The notes beneath the pieces were generated by a model. The model did not search any database, had not been told where the DNA came from, and worked only from the letters and a program-made list of their open reading frames with translations. DNA of 64,000 nucleotides from Korobacter sp036501185. Its GTDB lineage: Bacteria > Acidobacteriota > Terriglobia > Terriglobales > Acidobacteriaceae. The DNA lies in assembly GCA_036501185.1 (NCBI GenBank), contig DASYAU010000130.1:14943-78942 (forward strand), written 5' to 3'. A program made the translations under genes and the position numbers. Positions 33,629-41,727 of the stretch are shown in pieces; within the stretch, counting starts at the first letter, position 1, and each line of letters starts with the position of its first letter.

Positions 33629-34917
33629 TGAAGACGAAAACGCTCATCGCATCATTCGTATGTTTGTCGGCATTCACGCTGGCGCAATCGCAGCCGAAGA
33701 CCTTCGCCATCCGCGGCGGCAAGCTGTTGACGGTGTCGCACGGAACCATTGAGAACGGAACGGTGGTCATCAGCGACGGCAAAATCGCGGCGGTTGGACC
33801 GGCTGCGTCAGTCAAAATCCCCGCGGGCGCCGAGGTGATCGATGCCAAGGGAATGACGGTCTACCCGGGATTGATTGATTCGGAGACGCATCTTGGGCTC
33901 ACGGAAATCGAAGTCGAGGACATGACCAACGATCTTGTCGAAGCGAGTGACGAGATCATGCCGCAGATGCATGTGTACGATGCGTTCCACGCGGAGACCA
34001 CGCTGATCCCGGTTACCCGCTACAACGGCATCACGAACGCAATCGTGGCTCCGAGTGACAAGGACACACTCCCTGGCCAGGACTCGTTCATCCAGCTCTA
34101 CGGACACAACGCCAACGAGATGCTGATTGGCCGCGACGTGGCGATGCCGATGAACTTTACCGGCGCGCAACGCCGCAACGAATCTTTCAAGAGCGCGAAG
34201 TTCCCGATGACACGGATGGGGCTGGCTTCGCAGATGCGGCAGACCTTCATCGACACGCAGGAGTACATGCGCAAGCTGGACGAAAACGCCGCCAAGCCTG
34301 CCGACAAGCGCGAGCACATCAAGCGCGAGCTGAAGTTTGAGGCGCTGATCCCGTACCTGAAGGGCCAGAAGCCCGTGGTGCTGGAGGCAAATACCGCGAG
34401 CGAGTTCGATGCGGCCATCGCGCTGGCGCAGGAATTCAAGCTGAAGATCATCTTGAACCACCTGAGCCACGCGCAAAACGTGCTCGATCAGATTGCCGCT
34501 CTGAAAGTCCCGGTGATCGTAGGGCCTATCTACGAGATGCCCAACGACGACGAACGCTACGACACGGTTTACAAACTTCCCGCCGAACTCAGCAAGCGCG
34601 GAGTGAAAGTGATTTTCGCGTCGTACGACTCGCACCAGTCACGCAATTTGCCCTACGCGGCAGGCTATGCGGTGGCGTTCGGTTTGCCCTACGACGAAGC
34701 GCTTAAGGGGCTTACGCTTTATCCCGCCGAGGCTTGGGGTGTGGCCGACAAGCTGGGTTCACTCGACGTCGGCAAGCAGGCCAACGTGGTGATTGCCAAC
34801 GGCGATCCGCTCGACGTGAAGACCGATGTGAAGCGGGTCTTCATTGCCGGAGTGGACGTTCCGATGGTGAACAAGCAAACCGTGCTGCGCGATGAGTATG
34901 GGGGTGGCACGAAGTAG
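33628..34917 (+). CDS. Exported amidohydrolase paralogue lacking the first metal His
   Basis: A 429-residue protein with signal peptide (LIASFVCLSAFTLAQS), starting at the ATG 33628 (TGATG overlap with the previous stop; GAGGAGGG about 7 bases upstream). It repeats the pattern of its neighbour (FAIRGGKLLTVSHGTIENGTVVISDGKIAAVG and AEAWGVADKLGSLDVGKQANVV). Where the family has His-x-His, it has YPGLIDSETHLGL, so the first His is Glu. Later LNHLSHAQN and DSHQSRN hold His candidates. Activity may be altered or lost. The pair may work as a heteromer. Confidence 0.9.
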   Translation: MKTKTLIASFVCLSAFTLAQSQPKTFAIRGGKLLTVSHGTIENGTVVISDGKIAAVGPAASVKIPAGAEVIDAKGMTVYPGLIDSETHLGLTEIEVEDMTNDLVEASDEIMPQMHVYDAFHAETTLIPVTRYNGITNAIVAPSDKDTLPGQDSFIQLYGHNANEMLIGRDVAMPMNFTGAQRRNESFKSAKFPMTRMGLASQMRQTFIDTQEYMRKLDENAAKPADKREHIKRELKFEALIPYLKGQKPVVLEANTASEFDAAIALAQEFKLKIILNHLSHAQNVLDQIAALKVPVIVGPIYEMPNDDERYDTVYKLPAELSKRGVKVIFASYDSHQSRNLPYAAGYAVAFGLPYDEALKGLTLYPAEAWGVADKLGSLDVGKQANVVIANGDPLDVKTDVKRVFIAGVDVPMVNKQTVLRDEYGGGTK

Positions 34918-34921
34918 GATT

Positions 34922-34950
34922 TTGACAACCAGCGGCCGTTTCTGCATACT
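34922..34950 (+). promoter_or_regulatory. Promoter of the met attenuator and metY-metX
   Basis: TTGACA (34922-34927), 17-bp spacer, CATACT (34945-34950). Transcription should start near 34957-34958, at or next to the leader ATG at 34958. It begins only 5 bases after the amidohydrolase stop. Confidence 0.82.
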
Positions 34951-34957
34951 TATGAGC

Positions 34958-35053
34958 ATGTTGTCCGTTGCCCAGAATCCGCGTATGACCATGGCCATGT
35001 GTATGTGTATGCACATGTGTGCCCGGCCGCGGGTTCAAGGAGCGACAGACTAA
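34958..35053 (+). CDS. Met/Cys-rich leader peptide (31 aa) of the metY-metX attenuator
   Basis: This short ORF runs ATG 34958 to TAA 35051-35053 and codes for 31 residues. Seven codons are Met and three are Cys. From residue 10 they form MTMAMCMCMHMC, then ARPRVQGATD. Such a run of rare codons is the mark of an attenuator leader peptide. An in-frame ATG at 34952 lies upstream of the predicted transcript start, so 34958 is preferred and translation would be leaderless. It is separated from metY by an intrinsic terminator and has no other sign of an independent function. Confidence 0.85.
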   Translation: MLSVAQNPRMTMAMCMCMHMCARPRVQGATD

Positions 35054-35118
35054 CAGCCAGTTTTCAATAGTCTAAGTTCCAGCAACCCACGGTCTTCGGA
35101 TCGTGGGTTTTTCTTTTT
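35021..35118 (+). promoter_or_regulatory. Transcription attenuator (antiterminator/terminator switch) of metY-metX
   Basis: Four segments are readable. Segment 1 (35021-35025) can pair with 35030-35034 in a small hairpin (GCCCG/CGGGU, loop GCCG). Segment 2 (35025-35035, GGCCGCGGGTT) can pair with segment 3 (35084-35094, AACCCACGGTC) over 10 of 11 positions (one C-A mismatch, one G-U). Segment 3 can instead pair with segment 4 (35099-35109) as an 11-bp terminator with a UUCG loop. Segment 1 lies directly after the last Met/Cys codon (35018-35020). A ribosome stalled on the run would open segment 1, free segment 2 and favour the antiterminator. Confidence 0.8.
35084..35118 (+). terminator. Attenuator terminator upstream of metY
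   Basis: An 11-bp stem (35084-35094 with 35099-35109) closed by C(UUCG)G, then TTTTTCTTTTT through 35118. It lies 36 bases before the metY ATG and 30 after the leader stop. Confidence 0.93.
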
Positions 35119-35154
35119 GCTCAACCTTTTCGAGAGAACGACAGGAGCCAGCCG

Positions 35155-36501
35155 ATGTCCAGCAACAACGGAAAAGAAAACCAGCCGCAACCGCATTTAG
35201 CCACCCTCGCCGTCCATGGCGGCCAGGAGCGCGATCCCAATACCAAGTCGCGGGCGGTACCGATTTACCAGACCACCTCCTACGTTTTTGACGACGCCGA
35301 ACATGCTGCCCGCCTCTTTGCCCTGCAGGAGTTCGGCAACATCTACACGCGAATCATGAACCCCACCACCGACGTGTTCGAAAAGCGAATTGCCGCGCTC
35401 GAAGGCGGCGCCGCAGGACTCGCCACCGCGTCGGGCCAGGCAGCGGAGACCTTGACGATAATCACGCTGGCCAAAGCGGGCGATGAGATCGTTTCGACAT
35501 CGTCGCTCTACGGCGGAACTTACAACCTCTTCCACTACACCCTGCCGAAGCTGGGGATCAACGTGAAGTTCGTCGATGCCGATGACTTCGATGGCATCCG
35601 CGCGGCGATCGGTCCGAAGACCAAGGCCCTGTATGCCGAAACGCTCGGCAATCCCAAACTCGACGTGCTCGACATCCAGAAGCTGGCAGAAATTGCCCAC
35701 GCGAACGGTGTGCCGTTGATTGTTGACAACACCTCCGCGTCGCCGGCGCTGGTACGGCCGATCGAGTGGGGCGCGGACATCGTGGTCAACTCGGCGACGA
35801 AATTCATCGGCGGTCACGGCACGAGTATTGGCGGCGTGATCGTGGATGCCGGCAAGTTCGACTGGAACGCCTCCGGCCGCTTCCCCGATTTCGTGAATCC
35901 CGATCCGTCGTACCACGGGCTCAGCTTCTGGGATGTTTTTGGGCCGCTCTCCTTCATCTTGAAAGCGCGGGTGGAAGGGCTTCGAGATACCGGCGCGGCG
36001 ATATCTCCGTTTAATTCTTTCCTGCTGTTACAAGGCGCCGAAACTTTGCATTTGCGCATGGAGCGCCACTCGCAAAACGCACTGAAGGTAGCAGAGCACC
36101 TCGAAGAGCATCCGGCAGTGGAGTGGGTGAATTACCCGGGGCTCGAGTCGAGCAAGTACTACACGCGCGCGAAGAAGTACTTCGCCAACGGCCAGGGTTC
36201 GCTGCTTACGTTCGGCATTAAGGGCGGATACGAAGCCGGGAAGAAGCTGATCAACTCACTGAAGCTCTTCAGCCTGGTGGCAAATATTGGCGATGCGAAA
36301 TCTCTGGTCATTCATCCGTCGTCTACCACGCACCAGCAGCTTTCGGCCGCGGAGCAAAAGGACACCGGCGTAACCCCCGAACTGGTGCGGCTCTCCATCG
36401 GCATCGAGGATGTGCGCGACATCATTGCCGATCTCGACCAGGCTCTCGAGGTTGTGACCGGGGTTTCGACCGAGCTGCACCCCGCAGGAGGCGCACGATG
36501 A
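35155..36501 (+). CDS. metY: O-acetylhomoserine aminocarboxypropyltransferase (sulfhydrylase)
   Basis: A 448-residue PLP enzyme of the Cys/Met metabolism family, making homocysteine from O-acetylhomoserine and sulfide. LAVHGGQERDPNTKSRAVPIYQTTSY is the family opening, and YTRIMNPTTDVFEKRIAALEGG, VDNTSASPALVRP and the PLP-lysine motif SATKFIGGHG (K216) follow. The length and the insertion around residues 230-260 fit MetY rather than MetB/MetC. AGGAG is about 8 bases upstream. The stop overlaps metX (ATGA), so the two are coupled. Expression is predicted to be controlled by the Met/Cys leader upstream. Confidence 0.95.
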   Translation: MSSNNGKENQPQPHLATLAVHGGQERDPNTKSRAVPIYQTTSYVFDDAEHAARLFALQEFGNIYTRIMNPTTDVFEKRIAALEGGAAGLATASGQAAETLTIITLAKAGDEIVSTSSLYGGTYNLFHYTLPKLGINVKFVDADDFDGIRAAIGPKTKALYAETLGNPKLDVLDIQKLAEIAHANGVPLIVDNTSASPALVRPIEWGADIVVNSATKFIGGHGTSIGGVIVDAGKFDWNASGRFPDFVNPDPSYHGLSFWDVFGPLSFILKARVEGLRDTGAAISPFNSFLLLQGAETLHLRMERHSQNALKVAEHLEEHPAVEWVNYPGLESSKYYTRAKKYFANGQGSLLTFGIKGGYEAGKKLINSLKLFSLVANIGDAKSLVIHPSSTTHQQLSAAEQKDTGVTPELVRLSIGIEDVRDIIADLDQALEVVTGVSTELHPAGGAR

Positions 36502-37643
36502 GCACAGCTACCTGTACCGTGAGCGCGGGAGAACCACCTGTGTCCCCGCGCTCGCCTCGCCGTAATTTTCACCTGATCCAGGGCTCGTTCACGTTTGCTG
36601 AAAACGAAGGATTCGCCCTCGAGTCCGGCGGGGTTCTGCGTCCCGTCACCATTCGCTACGCCCAGTATGGCGAGCCAAATGCCGCGGGAGACAACGTGGT
36701 GCTCGTGTGCCACGCCCTCTCGGGCTCCGCCAAGGTCGACGATTGGTGGCCAGAACTCTTCGCCGACGGCGGGCTGCTTGATCTCGACAAGTACTGCGTG
36801 ATCGGCACCAACATCCTGGGCTCCTGTTATGGATCGACGGGCCCGAACTCCATCAACGCCGACACCGGCCGTCCCTACGGCGCGGACTTTCCGCTCGTTA
36901 CGGTAAGCGACATTGTCCGCGCGCAGGCACGCGTACTCGATCATCTCGGGATTGAGAAGCTGAAGCTGGTAATCGGCGCCTCCATCGGTGGCATGCAGGC
37001 GTTGCAGTGGGCGATTGATTTTCCCGAACGCGTAGAAGAAGCGGTTGTGATCGGCGCGGCGCCGCTCGGAGCGCTCGGCCTTGCGTTGAACCACATTCAG
37101 CGTGAAGCAATTCGCCTCGACCCCCGCTGGAACGGCGGCGACTATTCCAAAGACGAGACGCCCAATCAAGGCATTTCCATCGCGCGGCAAATCGCGATGT
37201 TGTCGTACAAGTCTCCCGAACTTTTTGAGCATCGCTACGGCCGGAAGCTCAACCGCAACGGAGAAGATCCGTGGAAGCACCACTCCGCGCGCTTCGATGT
37301 GGGTGGCTACCTCGATCACCAGGGCGAGAAGTTCGTCCAGCGCTTCGATGCCAACTCGTATCTCTCCATCACGCGCACCATGGATACGTTCGACCCGGTG
37401 CGTAAATACGGATCGGCAAGAGCAGCCTATAGCCGCATCAAGGGGAAGGTCACGCTGGTGGGGATTTCGTCCGACTGGCTCTTCCCGGCGCAGGACGTTC
37501 GCAATCTTGCCGCACAAATCAATGCCGCCGGCGCGCGCTGCGACTATCGCGAGATCAACTCGGCGCACGGACACGACGCCTTCCTTGCGGAGCCCGAGAA
37601 GCTCCTGCACGCGCTCGGTGATGGGCAGGAAATTGAGAACTAG
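36498..37643 (+). CDS. metX: Homoserine O-acetyltransferase
   Basis: A 381-residue alpha/beta hydrolase-fold enzyme that supplies O-acetylhomoserine to MetY. The nucleophile is in GASIGGMQAL (S162), where GGSMGGMQ is usual. GSCYGSTGPNSINADTGRPYGADFP is a MetX signature, and the catalytic Asp and His lie in ISSDWLFPAQDVR and SAHGHDAFLAEPE. It starts 4 bases inside metY. MetX and MetY together form the direct-sulfhydrylation route to homocysteine. Its stop overlaps the convergent photolyase stop over CTAG. Confidence 0.95.
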   Translation: MSTATCTVSAGEPPVSPRSPRRNFHLIQGSFTFAENEGFALESGGVLRPVTIRYAQYGEPNAAGDNVVLVCHALSGSAKVDDWWPELFADGGLLDLDKYCVIGTNILGSCYGSTGPNSINADTGRPYGADFPLVTVSDIVRAQARVLDHLGIEKLKLVIGASIGGMQALQWAIDFPERVEEAVVIGAAPLGALGLALNHIQREAIRLDPRWNGGDYSKDETPNQGISIARQIAMLSYKSPELFEHRYGRKLNRNGEDPWKHHSARFDVGGYLDHQGEKFVQRFDANSYLSITRTMDTFDPVRKYGSARAAYSRIKGKVTLVGISSDWLFPAQDVRNLAAQINAAGARCDYREINSAHGHDAFLAEPEKLLHALGDGQEIEN

Positions 37644-39073
37644 AAGAGCGTGGGTGCGGCGGAGTCCTTCTCCCGTTCGCGCCCGCCAAGTGCATACATC
37701 TCTGCGATGTACCTTTCCGTGTTGAACTTCTTGGCGGCGCCCCCGCGCGTCATGTAGCGAATGGTCCCAAAGATCGGGCGAGGAAACCACGGCCGATCGA
37801 ACTTACCGACGATGCTCCACGCAATCCCGGCGTAGCCGTTCGGATCGCGGCCATCGAGAAAATACTTGTCGTTGAGGTAGACCGCTGTCCGGTACGCCTG
37901 CTGCGGGGTCTTGCTCCACTCCAGGATCTTCTTCGCCCAATACATGCGCAGGTAGTTATGCATCCACCCCGCGTGGATCATCTGCAACTGCGCAGCATTC
38001 CAAAGATCGTCGTAGGTTTCGGCGTTTTCGAGCTGTTTTTGTGTGTAGAGGATCGGGCGCGGATCGCCGGCATGCTCTGCAAGAGTCTTGTGCGCCCAGG
38101 CCTCGCCGCACTCGATGGAGTCGTACACCGGGTGGAAGTGCACGAAGTTGATCGCCAACTCGCGCCACGTAATCACCTGGTCGAGGAAGTCGTCTTTCGC
38201 GGCACGCGGAGCTTTCGCGGCTTCAACCGCAAGGGCGACGGTGTGCGGCCCGATGTGCCCAAAATGCAGATACGGTGAAAGACGCGCAGTTCCGTCTTCG
38301 TGCGCCTGGTTGTGGCGTTCGGGATAGCTGGCGAGTTTCTGAGTCACGAATTCGTGCAGCAGGCGCAAAGCTTCCTTTGTGCCGCCGCGGAACGAGTCCA
38401 CCGGCTGCACGGAGCGGTCGAGTTCCCAGCCCTCGGTAATGTCGTCAACCTGCCGCCAATCGAGCTGCTGTAGGCCTCGCGGCGGTTCCCATGCGTGCTT
38501 TGCTTTCGCGTTGGTGCACGCGACAAGGAACTCTTTGAAGTGCGCTTTCAGTCGCGGACGGATGATGCGCGCAGCATATTGCTCTTTCTGCAGAAGCTTG
38601 GTCGGAACGACGACATCGGCGTCAACGGTCCACAGCGGCACTCTCAGTTTCTTGGCTGCAACCTCTCGCCATTCCAGCGTTTCACGCAACGGATTCTCAT
38701 CGCCGATCACCATCGCGGCGCGCACTTCATCGCAGAACCTGATCAGCGAGTGCTGCGGGAAGCGGCGCAACACGAATCCAATGCCGCGCTTCTCCGCCAT
38801 CTCTGCGATGTCGCCGATCCCTTGCTGCAGAAACGCGTAATGCCGCAGGTTCGCCTGCGGATAGTAGGGAACGGGTGCAAAGAAGATGATGCATGGCATC
38901 TTCAGCAGGTTCGCGGCTTGCACGGCAACATCGAGCGCGGGATTATCGAGTGCCCGTTGTGCGCGCTGCATCCAGTACACCACGCAGCGGCCGTCGGTGG
39001 CAGGAAGGCCGTCGCGGCGAACGGTTACGCGCGGGTTCTCACCGAGCTGCTGGAGTGAAGCCATCTCGGCCAT
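37640..39073 (-). CDS. phr: Class II CPD deoxyribodipyrimidine photolyase
   Basis: A 477-residue FAD enzyme that repairs cyclobutane pyrimidine dimers in light. The class II N-terminal pattern VVYWMQRAQRALDNPALDVAVQAANL is clear, and the FAD/DNA-binding C-terminal domain has ARLSPYLHFGHIGPHTVA. It also has WRELAINFVHF, MHNYLRMYWAKKILEWS and YAGIAWSIVGKFDRPWFPRPIFGTIRYM. Length fits class II (about 450-480). Two ATGs (39073 and 39064) are possible starts. It converges with metX, sharing the stop-codon bases. Confidence 0.94.
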   Translation of the reverse strand: MAEMASLQQLGENPRVTVRRDGLPATDGRCVVYWMQRAQRALDNPALDVAVQAANLLKMPCIIFFAPVPYYPQANLRHYAFLQQGIGDIAEMAEKRGIGFVLRRFPQHSLIRFCDEVRAAMVIGDENPLRETLEWREVAAKKLRVPLWTVDADVVVPTKLLQKEQYAARIIRPRLKAHFKEFLVACTNAKAKHAWEPPRGLQQLDWRQVDDITEGWELDRSVQPVDSFRGGTKEALRLLHEFVTQKLASYPERHNQAHEDGTARLSPYLHFGHIGPHTVALAVEAAKAPRAAKDDFLDQVITWRELAINFVHFHPVYDSIECGEAWAHKTLAEHAGDPRPILYTQKQLENAETYDDLWNAAQLQMIHAGWMHNYLRMYWAKKILEWSKTPQQAYRTAVYLNDKYFLDGRDPNGYAGIAWSIVGKFDRPWFPRPIFGTIRYMTRGGAAKKFNTERYIAEMYALGGREREKDSAAPTLF

Positions 39074-39151
39074 TGTGATGCACTGAAAGCCGATAGCTCC
39101 GTCAAAATCGCGCCGCTTTCCCCGGAGGAAAAGACACGCGCCGGGCTTGCA

Positions 39152-40069
39152 CTAGGAGTACGCGTCGAACCAGGGATTCACGCCCGTCTGGTTGTCGATC
39201 AGGGCATCGACAATCGCAAGCGCTTCGACCGTGGGGCGCACGTCGTGGACGCGAACGATGTGCGCGCCCTTCATCACGGCAACGACCGCGGCGGCAATCG
39301 AGGGGTGCAGCCGTTCTTTAGGCTCGAGATCTGCGTGGAACCGAACGCCCGCGGTGTGGCCAAGGAAACTCTTACGGGATAGCCCGACCATGAGTGGGAA
39401 GCCCATGCTGTGCAGGTCTTCGAGCTTGGCGAGAAGCGGGTAATTGTTTTCGAGGCGCTTGCCAAAGCCAAATCCCGGATCGATGACGATGTGATCGTGA
39501 TGGACACCGGCGGCAGCGGCCTTCTGCACCGACCCGCGCAGCTCCTGTGCCACGACTTGCACAATCCGCGGCTCGAGAGGCAGGTTGCGCCAATCCTCGG
39601 GGGTCCCGCGGGTGTGCATGACCACCACGCCACAGCCAAGTTCGCCGACAGCGTGCGCCATTTGCAGGTCCCAACTCAACCCGCTGACATCGTTCACGAT
39701 CTCCGCTCCCGCGCCGATCGCGGCTTTTGCAACCTCGGCCTTATACGTATCGACGCTGATCAATACGTCAGGGCGGGCCGTTTTCAGGCGTTCGATGACC
39801 GGCAGAACGCGGCGTAGCTCTTCGCCCGCGGAAACACTCGCATCGCTACCGACGCGAACGCCGAGCCGGGTGGATTCGCCGCCGATGTCGAGCAAGTCGG
39901 CGCCCTCGTCCAGCAGCCGAAGTCCGCATTGGACAGCCTCTTCCGGCGACCGGAACTGCCCGCCATCGCTGAACGAGTCCGGGGTCACATTCAATACGCC
40001 CATTACGAGCGTGCGCTTGCCGAGCTCGATCCGGCGCCGCCCGACATTCCACTGAAAGATGGGTCGCAT
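39152..40069 (-). CDS. folP: Dihydropteroate synthase
   Basis: About 305 residues, condensing p-aminobenzoate with the pterin pyrophosphate in folate synthesis. It carries MGVLNVTPDSFSDGGQF and DIGGESTRLG, the two pterin-binding signatures. IDPGFGFGKRLENNY and GLSRKSFLG, with HIVRVHDVRPTVEAL at the end, complete the family pattern. Start chosen at ATG 40069 (MRPIFQWNVG); a GTG at 40090 would extend it by 7 residues. A TACAAT box lies 9 bases before the ATG. It is divergent from dacB. Confidence 0.95.
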   Translation of the reverse strand: MRPIFQWNVGRRRIELGKRTLVMGVLNVTPDSFSDGGQFRSPEEAVQCGLRLLDEGADLLDIGGESTRLGVRVGSDASVSAGEELRRVLPVIERLKTARPDVLISVDTYKAEVAKAAIGAGAEIVNDVSGLSWDLQMAHAVGELGCGVVVMHTRGTPEDWRNLPLEPRIVQVVAQELRGSVQKAAAAGVHHDHIVIDPGFGFGKRLENNYPLLAKLEDLHSMGFPLMVGLSRKSFLGHTAGVRFHADLEPKERLHPSIAAAVVAVMKGAHIVRVHDVRPTVEALAIVDALIDNQTGVNPWFDAYS

Positions 40070-40158
40070 TCGGGCTCGATTGTATGCCACATGCTCGACG
40101 AACGCGGTGTTTCAGGGCAAAACGCGTCCGAATCGGGTGTAAAATTCCAAGCAGCTGT

Positions 40159-41724
40159 ATGGCCCGCCGCCGTCCTACGCTCGCATTCTTCGCGCTCCTT
40201 CTCGTCGCCATTGCCGCGCAGGCATCCGAAAAACATTCGCTTGGCGCGCAAATCGATAAGGTTCTCGCGCAACCCGACGTCGCTCGCGCGTTCTGGGGCA
40301 TCGAGATCGTTTCCCTCGACAGCGGAAAGACCCTCTATTCTCACGACGGCGAGAAGCTTTTCGTTCCCGCATCGAATGCCAAGCTCTTTGTCACGGCCAC
40401 CGCTTTTGCGCTGCTGGGCCAGGATTATCGCTTCCATACGACGATTGAAACCGCCGGCACCATCGACAGGCACGGCCGTCTTGATTCCGACCTGGTGATC
40501 GTAGGTCGCGGCGACCCGAACCTTTCCGGCCGCACTTTGCCTTATAACTTGCACACCGAACGAAAGCTGCCGCCCATCTACGCGCTCGAACAGCTCGCGG
40601 ATCAACTGGTGCAAAAAGGTCTGCGCTACGTCGACGGCGACATCGTGGCCGACGACTCGTATTACGCCTTCGAGCGCTACGGCGAAGGCTGGGCGCAGGA
40701 TGACCTTGTGTGGGAGTGGGGCGCTCCGGTATCGGCCCTTACCGTCAACGACAACGTGATCTTCGTCACCATCCAGCCCGCGGACCGCGCCGGCGAACGC
40801 GCCTTCGTCGACATCAATCCGTTTCCTGAATACTACAAAATCGACAACCGGATCATCACCACGCCGCAGGGGACTGGGCCGCGGAAGATCTATATCAATC
40901 GTGAGCCGGGTTCCAACCAGTTAACGCTCTGGGGCAATATCCCGGTCGACGACCAGGGTGCGAACGAGGCGCTCTCCATCGAAGACCCAGCGGACTTCAC
41001 AGCGAAGCTCTTCCGCCAGTTGCTCGAGCAGCGCGGAGTCACGATTTACGGCCGTCCGCGCACGCACCACACGGAACTCGCCAGCCTCTCCACTTTCAGC
41101 GTGACTTCGATGGCCTCCGCCGGCGGAGGCTCCGACCGCCTCTCCGCGCCGGGAACTCGCCTGCCGCTTGTTCTTGGAGAATATGATTCGCAACCTCTGT
41201 CGGCCGATCTGCGGGTAATTAACAAGGTAAGCCAAAATCTGCACGCCGAGTTATTGCTGCGTCTTCTCGGAAAAGAGAAGGGCACGGCAGGCACGGTTGA
41301 GGGCGGACTTGAAGTGGAGCGCGGCTTCCTGGCGCAGGCCGACATTCGCAACGAGGAATACACCTTCTACGACGGCTCTGGTCTTTCCAGGCAAGATCTC
41401 GTCACGCCCCATGCCATCGTGAAGCTGCTCAGCTACGCCACGAAGCAGCCTTGGGGCTCGAGCTTCGCGGATACTTTGCCGGTCGCTGGAGTGGATGGAT
41501 CGCTCGTCGATCGCTTCGTGAAGACCGATGCGCAGGGCCGCGTGCACGGGAAAACGGGATCGCTCGATCACGTCAATTCGCTCTCCGGCTACCTGACCAC
41601 GGAGAAGGGCGACCACGTCGTGTTCTCCATCCTCTCAAACAATCACAATCTCACGAATAAGCACGCGATCGAGACCATCGATGCCATTGTGCAGGCGGTT
41701 GTGGATGATGGTAAGAAGAAGTAG
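40159..41724 (+). CDS. dacB: D-Ala-D-Ala carboxypeptidase/endopeptidase (PBP4 type)
   Basis: A 521-residue periplasmic penicillin-binding protein of the S13 peptidase family. The signal peptide (TLAFFALLLVAIAAQA) precedes the catalytic motifs: SxxK in FVPASNAKLFVTATAFALLG (near residue 71), SxN in KVSQNLHAELLLR, and KTG in VHGKTGSLDHVNSLSGYL. The region between the SxxK and SxN motifs holds the PBP4 insert (residues about 100-330). It trims or crosslink-cuts peptidoglycan. The start ATG at 40159 is 13 bases after a TAAAAT box. Confidence 0.95.
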   Translation: MARRRPTLAFFALLLVAIAAQASEKHSLGAQIDKVLAQPDVARAFWGIEIVSLDSGKTLYSHDGEKLFVPASNAKLFVTATAFALLGQDYRFHTTIETAGTIDRHGRLDSDLVIVGRGDPNLSGRTLPYNLHTERKLPPIYALEQLADQLVQKGLRYVDGDIVADDSYYAFERYGEGWAQDDLVWEWGAPVSALTVNDNVIFVTIQPADRAGERAFVDINPFPEYYKIDNRIITTPQGTGPRKIYINREPGSNQLTLWGNIPVDDQGANEALSIEDPADFTAKLFRQLLEQRGVTIYGRPRTHHTELASLSTFSVTSMASAGGGSDRLSAPGTRLPLVLGEYDSQPLSADLRVINKVSQNLHAELLLRLLGKEKGTAGTVEGGLEVERGFLAQADIRNEEYTFYDGSGLSRQDLVTPHAIVKLLSYATKQPWGSSFADTLPVAGVDGSLVDRFVKTDAQGRVHGKTGSLDHVNSLSGYLTTEKGDHVVFSILSNNHNLTNKHAIETIDAIVQAVVDDGKKK

Positions 41725-41727
41725 CTG

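Noticed and set aside
34952..34954. The upstream ATG at 34952 as start of the met leader
   Set aside because: It begins one base after the -10 box ends at 34950, upstream of the expected transcript start near 34957. It is in frame, so the Met/Cys run is unaffected either way.
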